From positions 164,539 to 228,538 of the forward strand of contig QNGE01000771.1 in NCBI GenBank assembly GCA_008508345.1: a stretch of 64,000 nucleotides of DNA. Direction: 5' to 3'. The notes under the pieces are model-generated. The model saw only the letters and a program-made list of their open reading frames with translations. It did not search any database and had not been told where the DNA came from. Origin of the DNA: Paragonimus westermani (lineage: Eukaryota > Platyhelminthes > Trematoda > Plagiorchiida > Troglotrematidae). A program made the translations under genes and the position numbers. This document shows, one piece after another, positions 42,800-54,000 of this stretch (positions are counted from its first letter, which is position 1; each line of letters starts with the position of its first letter).

Positions 42800-44840
42800 T
42801 TTCTCTGTTGTTCTTACTCTGCGAATCACATGGTTATATTAGTGCATCAACGCTGAATTGCCTCTTGTGATGCACTAGTGTAGTGAGGACGAGCTACCGC
42901 ACTATGCTACCCACATCACTTTCATTCATTAGTGAGGCAGGAGCATGGATTTCGACACTGAAGTAGCCACGGGAGATATACAAGAAACATTAGAGTGCAA
43001 CATGGCATGAACTGGTTCTTGGTACGTACAGGAACTGAGCATTGGCGCCCGTAGCAACCGTGACGTTCTGGAACCAGTACCGCATGCAGATGAGTGGATT
43101 TGTTTGTTGTCACGTTGAATCACACAACCCATGTTGATTTTCCGAATAGATAACGCTTGCGCTCATGTGTGTCGTTGGCTCACAACACTCGTGTGCACTG
43201 TCCGCGTTGTTAGGCTGCATGCTAGCGACACAAGCGCAGATACTGACTATATTTTGGATCAAAAATTATAACATGTAGGAACCAGCTTTCAGAATTATCT
43301 GCAACTGGACAGCCGGCACTCAGTAAATGTGTGATACTTAGTAGCAAACAATCTGTACAATGTTTTCCATCAAAAATGATACTGTTCAGTTGTGACAACT
43401 ATCCCACTCACTGAGATAATTGGGTATCTCGGCCTGTGTACTGAGAACATCGATATCAGTTTGAGGATGCCAACAAATGAACTAAAACAGACATTGTACC
43501 ACTGCACGTACAACGTTCAATGTGGATTTTGGATATGTATATCTTCAGAATGACGAATTGTCGAAAGCGTTACGAATAGATTCTTCGTTGGCTAATATTT
43601 TCATGGCAAAAGTTTGGCAACAGTTCATTAACTTCCCACTAAAGTCATTCACTTTTCATAGACGCTGTGCAAACACTGTTATTTTTAAAGCAGAGAAATA
43701 AAAAACCTTAGCAGAATACTAACACCCTTCAATACTAACCACAAGAATACCTGCTTTTTCTTGAAATGTGAATCATCTACGTGTTAACTCCTCGTCAGGA
43801 TACAACGGGAAGTACATCGTAAAGCAACCTGGACAGGTCAGTATATAACTTTCAATAGCCTTGTACTATAGTAGTCCAAAAAAGAATCAAAGCCCTAAGT
43901 TTGGTAGACGTAGCTAATAAAAATTGCTCGTATGACAGTGTAGCAAATGAAGGACACTCGCAGTCTAACACACTGGTTGATGGGGGTTATTAAGAGCGGT
44001 TTATTCGTAAGCACTTGCTGGTAAACACGAAGGTAGATAAACCCCATCTGAAAGATATAGTGTCAGTACACGCTATTCCTTCCCGCTCTTACCAGTTCGT
44101 TCGTTCCTATGAAATAAACTATTTAGACCGCAAAATACAGTGATTATCTGAACGCATCCGGAAACGCTATCCGCCGAAACTTGCTTGAGAACCGACAAAG
44201 GCTTGTTCAGCTTGCGGTTGCTGCGCCTGTGGTCGAGTCAAGCTATCAGTCCAATCCGGAACATGTGTTTAAACTGTTTCATTTAGTTCGTAAAAAGTAA
44301 TCAAGACAGTTTAAAGGTCGTTTACAAGCAACCGCAGAGTTCACTGCAGTTAGGCTACATTCACTTCCATTATGCGCTCAAAAAAATCTAAACAGAACAT
44401 TGATTCACCCACTGCCCTACGTTCATACCCTCGAATAGGTCTATTACGTAAGTGTATTGATTTATTCACAAACTTTCACAATTCACTTGAACGATATTAT
44501 GTAACCTGACCTCATCACGCTAACATTTAATCTTCCTATCCTTTACTCCACTGATGTACCATCCGTCACCCCCACCCAATGAATCCTTACAAACTGGTTG
44601 TACTTAGCCTGATGATGGAGCACCAAAAACTCGCTTGTTTGATACGCGTTTCTTCTCCGTAATGATTTTTATCGTAGACAACAAATACTATCGAATTGAC
44701 CATCTCAGTATTGTTCACAGCCTATCAACAACATTGCACTAAGCTGCGAGTATCTGAAGCTGTACGGGAAACTTTCATGTATCTTGCCTTTCTTTTTTTA
44801 TATACAAACTTATGTTATTTCCATTTCTTTCAATTGATCA
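42800..44840. other. No recognisable gene
   Basis: Few frames above 60 codons. The part from 44100 may include the decayed N-terminal region of the Penelope-like element that follows, but I cannot show it. Confidence 0.4.
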
Positions 44841-44849
44841 ACAAAATGT

Positions 44850-45292
44850 TTACTCCCCATTCAGTGAAGGATACTTTTTCCCCGATGAACGCCTTGAAGA
44901 ATGTTTTCTTGAGCGGGACAACAAAGTTTTTTTTATAGACGTTGAATCACTTTTAACCAATGTCCCTTTACATGAAACGGTTGATTTCGCCATGCGATTC
45001 TGTTCTATCACAGAATATTCCCAGCCCGATTTCTCTCAAGTACTCCACATACCTTAGCCTTTTATGCACAGAAGAAAATACGATTTCAACTTGAGATATC
45101 TCATATTAGTACTATTAACCTAACACTTTTGACATTTTTCTAGGAATGGTAGAAAGATTTCTTCCAAACTGTAGTTTACACACTTTACTTCAATGGAGTT
45201 TTGATTTCTCGTAACCATGATTATTTTATGATGTTCTAAATTCTGTTTTTTTTAATCGACTGAATCGATTGAGAAGGAATCCAGCAATAACT
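44850..45292 (+). mobile_element. Penelope-like element fragment PLE-1 (RT)
   Basis: Frame 44812-45057 reads ERDNKVFFIDVESLLTNVPL, the Penelope-type 'DVxSLFTNVPL' RT block with the active-site Asp. DNA similarity to PLE-2 (56131-56560) continues through 'cttagccttttatgcacaga' (45052 on) to 'attgagaaggaatccagcaataactt' (about 45268), and stops where the gypsy gag starts. The segment encoding the VDGTAMGS block in PLE-2 is deleted here. Confidence 0.75.
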
Positions 45293-45297
45293 TAAAA

Positions 45298-45890
45298 ATG
45301 CGTTTGGAACAACTGTTCCAACGGTTACAGTTGGGGGACAAGAAGCCGTCGGTTCTTCCTCGGGAAATGCGACATGTAACAGGCAAACCACAGTTACTCG
45401 AGTCCCTTTTGCAAGAGTTGTGGATGCAAAGGTTGCCTGAGTATACATAGGTGGTACTATCCATGTTACCGCCACGTCCGTTAAATGACCTGGCGGCTTC
45501 GGACGATGCAATACATGAACGCTTCCGAAGCAAGGGGCAGCCAGCAGTAGTTTGGCAGTTGGTTACTTCCAACAGTCCGGCGGATAATTTGTTGATTACA
45601 AAGGACCCCGAAATAGCAAACCTGCGCAACGCATTGGAGTGCCGCGAACGCGACCCTATAGAAACAAACGCCGAGTTGGCTCAGTTGCGGCGTGAATTGG
45701 CTGATCTTCGCGCCAACATTCAACATACTAGGTCACCGTCTAGAATTCCTCTAATGCGCGCCCGATCACCGCCCGGACTAAAAACTGGCAGTGTTTGTTG
45801 GTATAATGAGACGTATGGTGAAAACGCTAGACGATGCCGGTCATCATGTAGCCGTCGTGGTAACAAACGTTTAAGCTAGCACGTCGGTGT
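45298..45890 (+). pseudogene. Gypsy Gag, C-terminal part
   Basis: Opens at ATG 45298 (RLEQLFQRLQLGDKKPS, capsid C-terminal region), is stopped by TAG at 45448-45450, and resumes in the same frame to 45879. Near the end is one zinc knuckle with the wide CsRn1-like spacing, CWYNETYGENARRCRSSC; the position expected to be His in a CHCC knuckle is Asn. A coiled region with ETNAELAQLRRELADLRAN precedes it. Confidence 0.75.
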
Positions 45891-45959
45891 GTTTTGCGAG
45901 GACGGCCACAGGCCAGTCAACACAACAGTCGCCTTTTCTTTCTGAAGGATTCAACATCC

Positions 45960-46530
45960 AAAGTGCATTTTTTTAATCGGCACAAGAACTAAGGTTAGTG
46001 ACACACAGCATTCGGTAACAGATGCGCGATCAGAATTTGGCACTACTCCCCAGGCTGCAAATGGTAAGTCCATTAGAACCTTCGGCGGTCTGTTGTAGAA
46101 CTTTGGTCTTAGACGCGATTTTCGCTGGGTTTCTCTAGCAGCTGATATTCCTTTCCCTATCGTTGGTATCGACTTCCTCCGACATTTCGATTTACTGGTC
46201 GACGCACGTCGATCGCGTCTGATCGATACCTCGACAGTACCAAATGTTCGGGGCAAACCGTCGCACGCGGCTGTGATCAGCCCTATGCTAGTCAATCCCG
46301 TAGCTTGCGAGCCTTCGGGGAAAATCTTATCCGAATTCCCTCAACTGATCCGCCCCGCTAACGAACTACCGGCCGTGACAACCGACGTCGCACAGCACAT
46401 TGTCACACGAGGGCCGCCAGTTCGAAGTCATCCACGCCGCTTAACTCCAGATAAGCTCAAACTTGCCCGAGCCAAATTTGAGCATATGCCCCAATTCGTC
46501 CAATAGTTCATGGGCTCCGCCGTCGCACAG
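45960..46530 (+). pseudogene. Gypsy protease remnant and linker to RT
   Basis: The reading TEQHS-like start is lost; from 45970 the frame gives a short FLIGTRTKVS, then TPQAANGKSIRTFGG, a TAG at about 46096, then FRWVSLAADIPFPIVGIDFL and RHFDLLVDARRSR. The catalytic DTG/DSG segment expected between TRT and KVS is absent. Frame 46273-46506 continues the linker (RGPPVRSHPRRLTPDKLK) to a TAG at 46504. Confidence 0.7.
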
Positions 46531-47048
46531 TGTTCAAAAAGACTGAAAACCACTGGCACCTATGTGGCGACTATCGAGCGTTGAACAACGCAACCACTCC
46601 CGATAAGTATCCAATTCCTCACATTCACGACTTGACGGCGAACCTATCGGGAAAGCAGATATTCACCAAAATCGACGTAGTACGCGCTTATGACTGGATT
46701 GCGGTAGTCCTCGAGGACGTCCCAAAGAGAGCAATCATAACACCGTTCGAACTTTTCGAATTCTTACGCATGTCGTTTGGTCTGAGCAACGTTGCTCAGC
46801 CGTTCCAACGTTTGGTTCACAACGTGTGTCGTGGACTGGACAGTGTTTTTCCGTACTTAGATGATATCTTGGTGACTGGCTCATCGCAGGAGGAACATTG
46901 CGTGCACTTGCGTTCATTATTCACCCGTTTGTCGCATCATGGACTAACCATACACCTAGCTGAGTGCTCGTTTGGGACGCCCCGCGTAAACTTCCTAGGT
47001 CACAGTATATCCACGAGCGGGACCGAACATCTCCGCGACAAAGTGTAA
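46530..47048 (+). pseudogene. Gypsy reverse transcriptase
   Basis: A 172-codon frame entered by a frameshift near 46525. Motifs: HLCGDYRALNNATTPDKYPIP (about 10-30, 20 of these residues conserved in type), FTKIDVVRAYDWI (about 44, first catalytic Asp), ITPFELFEFLRMSFGLSNV (about 69; the usual Gly after PF is Glu), and YLDDILVTGS (about 109, the Asp pair). NFLGHSIS follows, then a TAA at 47046. The catalytic residues are intact but the protein is cut from its neighbours. Confidence 0.85.
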
Positions 47049-47640
47049 TCACTAGTGGACTACCCGGAGCCCACATCGTTCAAACAACTTCGCCGTTTCG
47101 ATGGCTTAGTAAATGTTTACCGCCGTTTCATCCCTGACTGTGCCTGTCTAATGTAACCGCTTACCGACCCACTCAGGGATGAAGCACGCTCATTCTTATT
47201 TCCAACGGCCGCAAAAATGGCCTTCATTAATTTAAAAAGAGCTATCGCCATTTTAGCATCGCTGTTGCATCATAATCCGTCTTCTACCTAAGCGCTAACC
47301 GTGGATGCATCAGACGTAGCTGTAGGGGTGGTCCTGCGACAACAACTTGGTGCCCACTCGCCTTTTTCTCTAAACGGTTGCAACCAACTTAGTCTCAGTA
47401 TAGTGCTTTCGGAAAGGAACTGTTAGCGGTATACCTCGGCATCCCCCATTTTCGACATGTCCTTGAAGACAGGAACTTTATCGTCTTCACAGACCACAAG
47501 CCGCTAACGTACGCTCTACGCTCGACAACGGACAGGTATTCCCCCAGAGAGACCCGACACGTGGATTATATCGCTCAGTTCACGACCGATATTCATCATG
47601 TTTCAGGTGATGCAAACCCAGTCACCGATGCTCTCTGACG
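47049..47640 (+). pseudogene. Gypsy RT thumb/connection and RNase H
   Basis: After the stop the reading continues as FKQLRRFDGLVNVYRRFIPD (47080-47140), then TVDASDVAVGVVLRQQ (about 47302, first RNase H Asp), and in another frame ELLAVYLGIPHFRHVLEDRN and FTDHKPLTYALRS (47420-47525), then VSGDANPVTDAL and a TGA at about 47637. There are at least three stops and one frameshift. Confidence 0.8.
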
Positions 47641-49233
47641 CATTAATGCTACACTGAGCACGACAGAAAGCTCAGTCGATCTGGCGGCAATCGCAGCCGC
47701 ACAGGACAACGGCCCGGAGATAGAACAACTTCGCCAGTCCAGTTCCCTTGAGTTAGAAAGCGTTCCCATGAATTCCTCCGGAGGTATGATTATTTGTGAC
47801 ACTTTACAAGGCATCCCTCTTCCGGTTATTCCATTGGCCTTCCGTCACCGAATTTTCGATACGTTGCACATGTCTCACCCAGGCATACGTTCAAAAGTCA
47901 ACCAGCACTTTGTCTGGAGCGTGTCAATCGTGACGTCCGCACATGGGCAAAAGCGTGCACACAATGCCAGCGGTCTAGGATTTATCGTCACACGCGTACC
48001 CTAGTGGGAAGCTTTGCAGCCTCCGACGAGCGTTTCTATCATGTGCGTGTCAACCTGGTCGCACCTTTGTCATCGTCGCGTGGACGTACGTATACATTGG
48101 AATGCGTGGACAGGTTTACACGTTGCCCAGAAGCTATGCCAATTCCGGACTGCTCGTTGGAAACCGTCACACGGGCGTTCTTGGAACGTTGGGTCGTTCA
48201 GTCTGTTTGCACTGCTGTAGTGACCATCGATCGCGGGTCACTGTTATATCGCGGAACGACCGAGTGTATGCAGTTGAGCTGGAACGATTCCTACGACGAA
48301 GTGATATGGTACGCGCTGTTTTACCCCGAAGACCCGATTCCCCCAAAGCCGACTACGAAGGAAAAACACTGGTCTCCAGAAAAGAGCGTTTATTGTCTCA
48401 GCCCAAAGTTCCGAGTGCCGGAAAGCCGAAGTGAAAGTACAAAATGCATCTCTTGCGTTTTTATAGCGCGTCAAGCGATCGGGTGAAAAAACAAGCTAAC
48501 TAGCATCCAATATGTGAGTCGGCGCCAGAGGCAAAAAAAATGATGGTACATCACAGGAATTCGGTTTTACAATGGAAAATGGTAAATGCTCATGCCAGTT
48601 AATGGACAGTTTTTCGGGGGCATGTGACATCCTCAACAGTCACATTTTGACTTAGCCTTTACATCACTTCTCAATGCGCTAGGCTGTAACGTAATTCGCA
48701 CAATAACTTACCACCCTGCAGCCAACGGGTTGTGTGAGCGTTTTCATCGGCAATTGAAAAGTTTACTATGCCTTAGCAACAACCCCTCATAGCTCGAGGT
48801 TTTGCCACTAGTCTCGTTAGGTATCCGTAACACGCTGAAGGCAGACCTGCATACCATCTCCGCCCAGTTGGTCTATGGGTGCTCCTTACGTTTACTCGGC
48901 GAGTTGGTTGCCCCACGCGCAACGGGACCCATCAACTTCGCGGATTACGGCGAGCGGTTGGTCCAACACATGAGACGACTCCGACCGACCCCACCGAGGG
49001 AACAAACGATGCCAACGCACGTACATCCTCGTCTGTCAACTTGTTCTCATGTTTTGGTTCGTGCGGTTACGTCTCAACGACCTGCGCACCCACCGTATAC
49101 CAGACCGTCCCGCGTACTCGCACGCTATGCTAAGAATTTCGTGTTGGAGCGCAATGGTAAACGCGAGGTGATCTCTACCGATAGACTGAAGCCAGCATTT
49201 AAACAGGTACCTGACAGAGATACTGATTCATGA
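47641..49233 (+). pseudogene. Gypsy integrase, split by an insertion
   Basis: The HHCC zinc domain is spread over two frames: FRHRIFDTLHMSHPG (His pair, 47840-47885) and WAKACTQCQRS (Cys pair, 47947-47980). The catalytic core frame 48004-48241 has ECVDRFTRCPEAMP (first Asp) and VTIDRGS (second Asp, about 48225). It is interrupted at 48242-48638 and resumes as HFDLAFTSLLNALGC and AANGLCERFHRQLK (Glu, about 48738). Frame 48802-49233 gives the C-terminus (GPINFADYGERLVQHMRRL, EVISTDRLKPAF). All three DDE residues are visible but separated. Confidence 0.85.
48242..48638. mobile_element. Nested solo-LTR-like insertion with 5-bp target duplication
   Basis: 397 bp beginning TGTTATATCG and ending CCTCAACA, so the termini are TGTT...AACA as in LTRs. 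It is flanked by GTCAC at 48237-48241 and 48639-48643. Integrase coding sequence reads continuously when the insert and one GTCAC are ignored. It has no coding motif, and a TATA-like 'tttttatagcg' occurs near 48461. It differs from the gypsy element's own LTR. Confidence 0.75.
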
Positions 49234-49943
49234 GCAGCTACACCCTCTTCGGTCAGTACATTACCTAGCGTTTGTACGGATTCGGTCTCAGTTGCGACTC
49301 CGCCTGTCTGGACGGTGCCAAGCTCCCAGAGCAGACACGGTAGAGATTTTCGGAGGCCAGTGCGATTCGCAGATTATGTGGACGTCTGCCGTATCTGATT
49401 TTTGTTGTTATCGCACCTACTTACTGAGTTAATTTCAGATACCTTTACATACAGCAGACTCTGGCGACGGGATGTTTTCTTTCAAAAAGAGAAAGAAGGC
49501 CTTACCTCGTCGGACGCGATGGGATCAGAAGCCCGGTGAGGTTATCGTTTTCCGTTTATGAGCACTGTAGATTCTAGATACTTAGACTTAACCATCCATC
49601 ATCTGCATGAGACGCTGAAGGGTGCGCATTGCGAGAAGACTCTGGAAAGCTTGAAGTCCTGCGAGGATCGCCCAAGATGGACGCGAACAAGACTACGACC
49701 CTATTAGGCTGACCACAATGTGTCTGTTCTCAATTCCCCTGCTGCCTATGATTAGTAACATGCCCAACCGTGCCCTCCCAACCACTTTCAATTGTTTTCC
49801 CTCCTCCTTCAACCGGACGTAGACGCGAGCTGGGTGGCAGGTGTAATTCGGACCATTCATGCTCGAGTCAAAGGTTACGGCTAACTGGAAAACTCCTACA
49901 TTAATAAAGTCAACATTCTAGTTGTCTTCTAGCAGGGGAGCTC

Positions 49944-50404
49944 TGTAGCGACCCTATTTGTTTGCTGCTAACTGTGTCAAAGCTGCGATTACCAATTGTA
50001 CCCTTTTTGTTCCCAACTTTTGTATGCCCTTAAATGTTTGTTTGAACGAGTATGGTTACCGGCCAGTGGCCCGCGCACACGAACGTACGGCTCCGCTGCA
50101 TGCTCGCTTGTTATTCCGCTGCACTAACGTTTCGTCTTGTTATTCGTGCGCTCTCACGTCGACTTCAAGTGTCGGTAATATACTCCTCGTTTACTCGTTG
50201 CGTTATTTGTGACTGGCTGGCTATAGCCTGTTTGAACTCTACATTAAAAATTTTACTCAAAAGTTTGATAGGACATTCTACTGCTCTCCGTATCGCATAT
50301 CCAGTTGGCATTGTCAATGCACTCATCTCACTAGCTTTGTACCAATCAGCTGCAAACATTAGTTGGTTAAAACCTCATTCCGTCCATCCTGCGGAATATG
50401 TACA
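49944..50404 (+). repeat. Probable 3' LTR of the gypsy element
   Basis: A purine-rich tract 'agcaggggag' (49931-49940) is followed by TGTAGCGACCC, and a candidate end '...gaatatgtaca' lies 461 bp later. TG...CA ends, position 3' of integrase and length fit an LTR. Without a 5' copy the borders are inferred only. Frames inside it (49958-50423) are not genes. Confidence 0.5.
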
Positions 50405-50767
50405 GCTGACAAGCAAACTATGAAACAGCAGTTCTAAACAAAGACACTTGTTTGTAATGAATACCCACAGAAGTTTATTATAATCGATAGCAAACCGAAA
50501 CACAACAAGCCAGTTAAGTACACAGTACAAAAAAAGAATTTTTCCAATGGTTATCGTTTCGAGGATATTATCTGGCTAAAATAGTTCACCACAGAATTCA
50601 TTCCACTTTGTCTCGAGTTGAGCATCTTAAGATCAACACAGAGAGTTGGTCTGAGTGAAGCTAACAATTGTTCATCGGGATATTCCGCTGCGAATATTGT
50701 GTACTAATGCATCTGCGGTTAAATCAACATCGTAATGAAGAGCGCAATGAATTGACCAGAACGGATC
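50405..50767. other. No recognisable gene
   Basis: No open frame or motif of note. Confidence 0.5.
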
Positions 50768-50842
50768 GAGTCAGATCACAGAGGAGTAGATCAGATCAGA
50801 TTAGTGCGCAGCAGAACCGATCAGATCAGATCAAAGGAGAGT
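50768..50842. repeat. Short GATCA-type direct repeats
   Basis: Two clusters of 'gatcagatcagat' (around 50790 and 50819), each preceded or followed by 'aggagagtag' or 'aggagtagat'. They look like an imperfect duplication of about 45 bp. Confidence 0.6.
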
Positions 50843-50940
50843 AGATTTGAGTTTGTGGCGATCAGTCAGACAGCTGCCGAACTCGAGCCTGGATGACATT
50901 GGAATTGTGCAATGACCGATTGGCATTGTACAGTGCCATG

Positions 50941-51011
50941 GTATCGGTGGTCCAGTGATAGAATGCGCGCCTGCCACGCGGGCGGCCGGAGTTCGATTCC
51001 CAGCCAATGCG
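50941..51011 (+). pseudogene. tRNA-Gly(GCC) pseudogene or tRNA-derived SINE head
   Basis: A 71-nt cloverleaf-like sequence with A box 'tggtccagtga', anticodon loop 'cctgcca' (GCC) and B box 'gttcgattcc'. Pairing defects are one acceptor C-A mismatch (position 5), one anticodon-stem G-G mismatch and two T-stem mismatches (A-C, G-A). With that many defects a functional tRNA is unlikely; a decayed gene or a SINE head is preferred. Confidence 0.75.
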
Positions 51012-54000
51012 TACGACGGTTCTGCTGACAAAAACACGTATTCCGTTGACGCAAGTCTTCCTATCGGAATCGTCCAGTTCTCAAACGAATTTGTCGAGTT
51101 CTCCGTGGAAAACATCCACCTCCTTCAGGTGGCAAACCTGTGTTGTAACCCTTGACTCAGTACGCTGGTTCGTCCACGATACAGTAAGACGATTGATAGG
51201 AAATCGGGTTCTCCTCCCTGATGTAATTAACACAGCAAATCTTGGTGCCGAAAATACGCGGCGGTCCCCGTTAATTGCACCCAAAACAAACCAAAAGACG
51301 GCTGCAAAAAGCAACTTTGTTCGGCCCTGAGAACGTGTGCGACAAGGAGAAAAATCGCATAGTATTTACAGGGTGCATAGTGACCTACCAACATTCTCGA
51401 ATCAGAAAACCGAAGGACAGACAAAAGAAAGTAGTTAAGGTCACTAAGCCACCAATGAGCGCAGCGGAATAAAGATCAGACAGGTAAAAAACTACTGGAG
51501 GTCACCTCTCGAATGTTCACATTTCCGCTTATTATGAATGGATTGTAGCGAGAAGGCGTCTAATAAAGCACAATCTTTATTGTCCAAATCGCCAGTCACA
51601 TGCAACGCGCGATCTCTCGTTTATGCGTCATAATTCCAACCCGCAACACCCCCCGGTTTCCGTTCACACGTCGTGTGCACTTCTGACCGGTTTACGTGTG
51701 TGATCGGCGCCTCCTATCGGGGCGGGGGATTTCCGCTTACCATTCCTCGTCTGTTTGTCCGATTTCGTTGTGCGATGGCTCGTCCGGCTGCTCGTGCTGT
51801 CCGCCATCCACCCAATGTTGGCCTTGACCGTATTCCAACATCGTGTCGAGATGTTCCTCTAAATGTTGGAAAAACCACGCCTCCGATCTGGCCGTCTGTC
51901 GTATTTCGCCTGCCCTGCCTCGCCCGTTGGTCCGATCCAGTCGAGCGATGACTCATCCGGTCGCGCACGTTGTTCTTGATTCGATCGCGCAAGGCGTTTG
52001 AACGTACCTACCCCGCGTTGAGGTATTCGGCCGAGCGTTCAAAAACTCGCACCTCCGACCTGACAATCCACCACAGGATAGGACCGTCTTATCGAGGGAG
52101 GAGGCGGTTTTGGACGAAAAAAGTGGGTTCTTCTAACAACCTGTCGGTTGAGTGCGCTGCAGGCAACATCATACTGCAACAATGTGACTAACACGTCTTC
52201 ATTATATCACAGATGTCGTTGAAACTGCGTACACACAGTTCGAATCTGTTCACATCTACTTCCGTTCCTAGGCGGAATCGTTTGATTGCAAACAGTGTGG
52301 GCGTTGTTCAAATCTGATTGGTATGTTCGATAATCTATGTTTGGTGCAGTGTTCCGTATTGAACTCGTTCAACCATGTGTGCTTTGTTTGTGGAGCATCA
52401 GTCGTGAACTCCATTTTCGTTTATCTCCCGTACTGTGTGCACTGCACAATTATGATCAACTTTGTAACACGACTACCCACCCGTAACCATCGCTGCGTAA
52501 TCACTGAAACTTTCCAGACCTAGTATCGTTTGACACGCCCTCACCTTCACCTAGGCCCGAATATCCCAATGACCTCATCTCCAGTTCACTGCTGACCGTT
52601 TCACGAGGTCTCATTTCTGTTGCTCCGTTTCCATACTTTTCTCTACTGGACAGTTTGGCTAACTGATTAATCCGCACTCAAGGATGGCTGCCGTCCGAAT
52701 ACCCGAGAAAGAGCGACCTCGACACATCCGGCCTTTCGGACGACACCGACCGAAGCATGTGCTTAACAAAGTGGATCGCCTATACGACCATAGACAGACG
52801 ATCGATTTGTCACAGACTGTCCCTGTGCAGGCGTATGAGCAAATCCATGCGATCACCGCTCACCGTGTACATCCTAATCATCGTATGCACGACGGGGCAG
52901 TGTTAGCGTGCGCCCCTGGCAGCCTAGCAACCGGATAGTAACGAGCTAGCTTCGCCTACTCGCTGCACACGGCGGATGCGACAGCTCTCACATTGGAAAC
53001 CGGAACAACCAACTCGGTCAGCCAACCGATGGGCACAGCTGGTGTGTGAAATCGTTCGCCGATGCAAATCGGAGGGACCGATCCTCACACGTCGAATTAG
53101 CCTCGAGATAGGCGGTACTGCAATGGAGGGAGGTTGGTTTGGAACGCCTTGAGATTTCTTTAGATTGGATGCTTGGTTAGTACGACAGAGGTTTTGAGTT
53201 TGATGTAATTCTGGATGAAAAATATACGGAATTTGTTACTGGGATGTCCACGGCAGTTCTTATGTGGTGTGTTGGATGACAAATCTGAAATATTAGACTG
53301 CTCCTTCCTTAAAACAACCGTATGTCAAAGTTGGGAAACTAACTGACACGCACACATTGAGGAATATTGTGCACAAATTTAGCTGTCTATTCACACACAT
53401 ATTAAACCGAGCTAAAACATAGACTAACTGCTGGTGTTTCCCCCACGATGTATAGTCAGTTCAATCGACCATTTAGGGGGCAAACTACGAAGTTTATGAG
53501 ATGTCAGAGAGTACTGGCCAGTGTGGCTGAGTCACGTGATATCTCATTCGCGTAGATCGTTTACTGGGTTCATACCTGGGCTACTTACGGCGCCTCATCT
53601 CACCTCGTTCGTTTGATCTAGTCTGATATCTTCTGAACATACTTGGGGGATGGATTATTTTCTGGCGCGTTATTTCGGAGGGAATCAACTTACGGGCAAG
53701 TGAGTTTTTCTCAGGCGTCCCTCAGGGGTTACATTAGACATGACTTAACCACACTCATCAGTCAACGCAATATGGGACCCACTCTATCCCATACACCCCA
53801 TTCAGCCTGTGTTTGTTCGACTATTTGTCCAGGGCGGTTTGGGTTGTTTCACCACAATACGCGTGTATGCATGCATACACATATACGTGTCTCTGACGTC
53901 AACACACCTAAAACGGACGTACTGACTGCTTCGTGTTCCCACATCAACGGGGGAATTTTTTTATAATTATGCTGAAAATATGATTTTCTTCTGCCTGGAG

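Larger units (their letters stand above)
45293..50404 (+). mobile_element. Ty3/gypsy LTR retrotransposon, CsRn1-type, 5'-truncated and inactive
   Basis: Gag C-terminus, protease remnant, RT, RNase H, integrase and probable 3' LTR occur in canonical Ty3/gypsy order. The protease tail GIDFLRHFDLLVD, the Gag knuckle CWYNETYGENARRCRSSC and the integrase tail fit the CsRn1 group known from the liver fluke Clonorchis. The 5' LTR, primer site and Gag N-terminus are missing; the left end abuts PLE-1. Several stops, frameshifts and a 397-bp insertion break pol. Confidence 0.85.

Noticed and set aside
49446..49480. 'tggcgacgggatg' after 'cagactc' as a possible LTR primer-binding site
   Set aside because: It lies 3' of integrase, not after a 5' LTR, and the match to a tRNA 3' end is short.
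50941..51011. Functional tRNA-Gly gene
   Set aside because: Four stem mismatches make a working cloverleaf unlikely.
53860..53885. 'cgcgtgtatgcatgcatacacatatacg' as a regulatory palindrome
   Set aside because: A short alternating sequence of a kind common in this window; nothing ties it to a gene.
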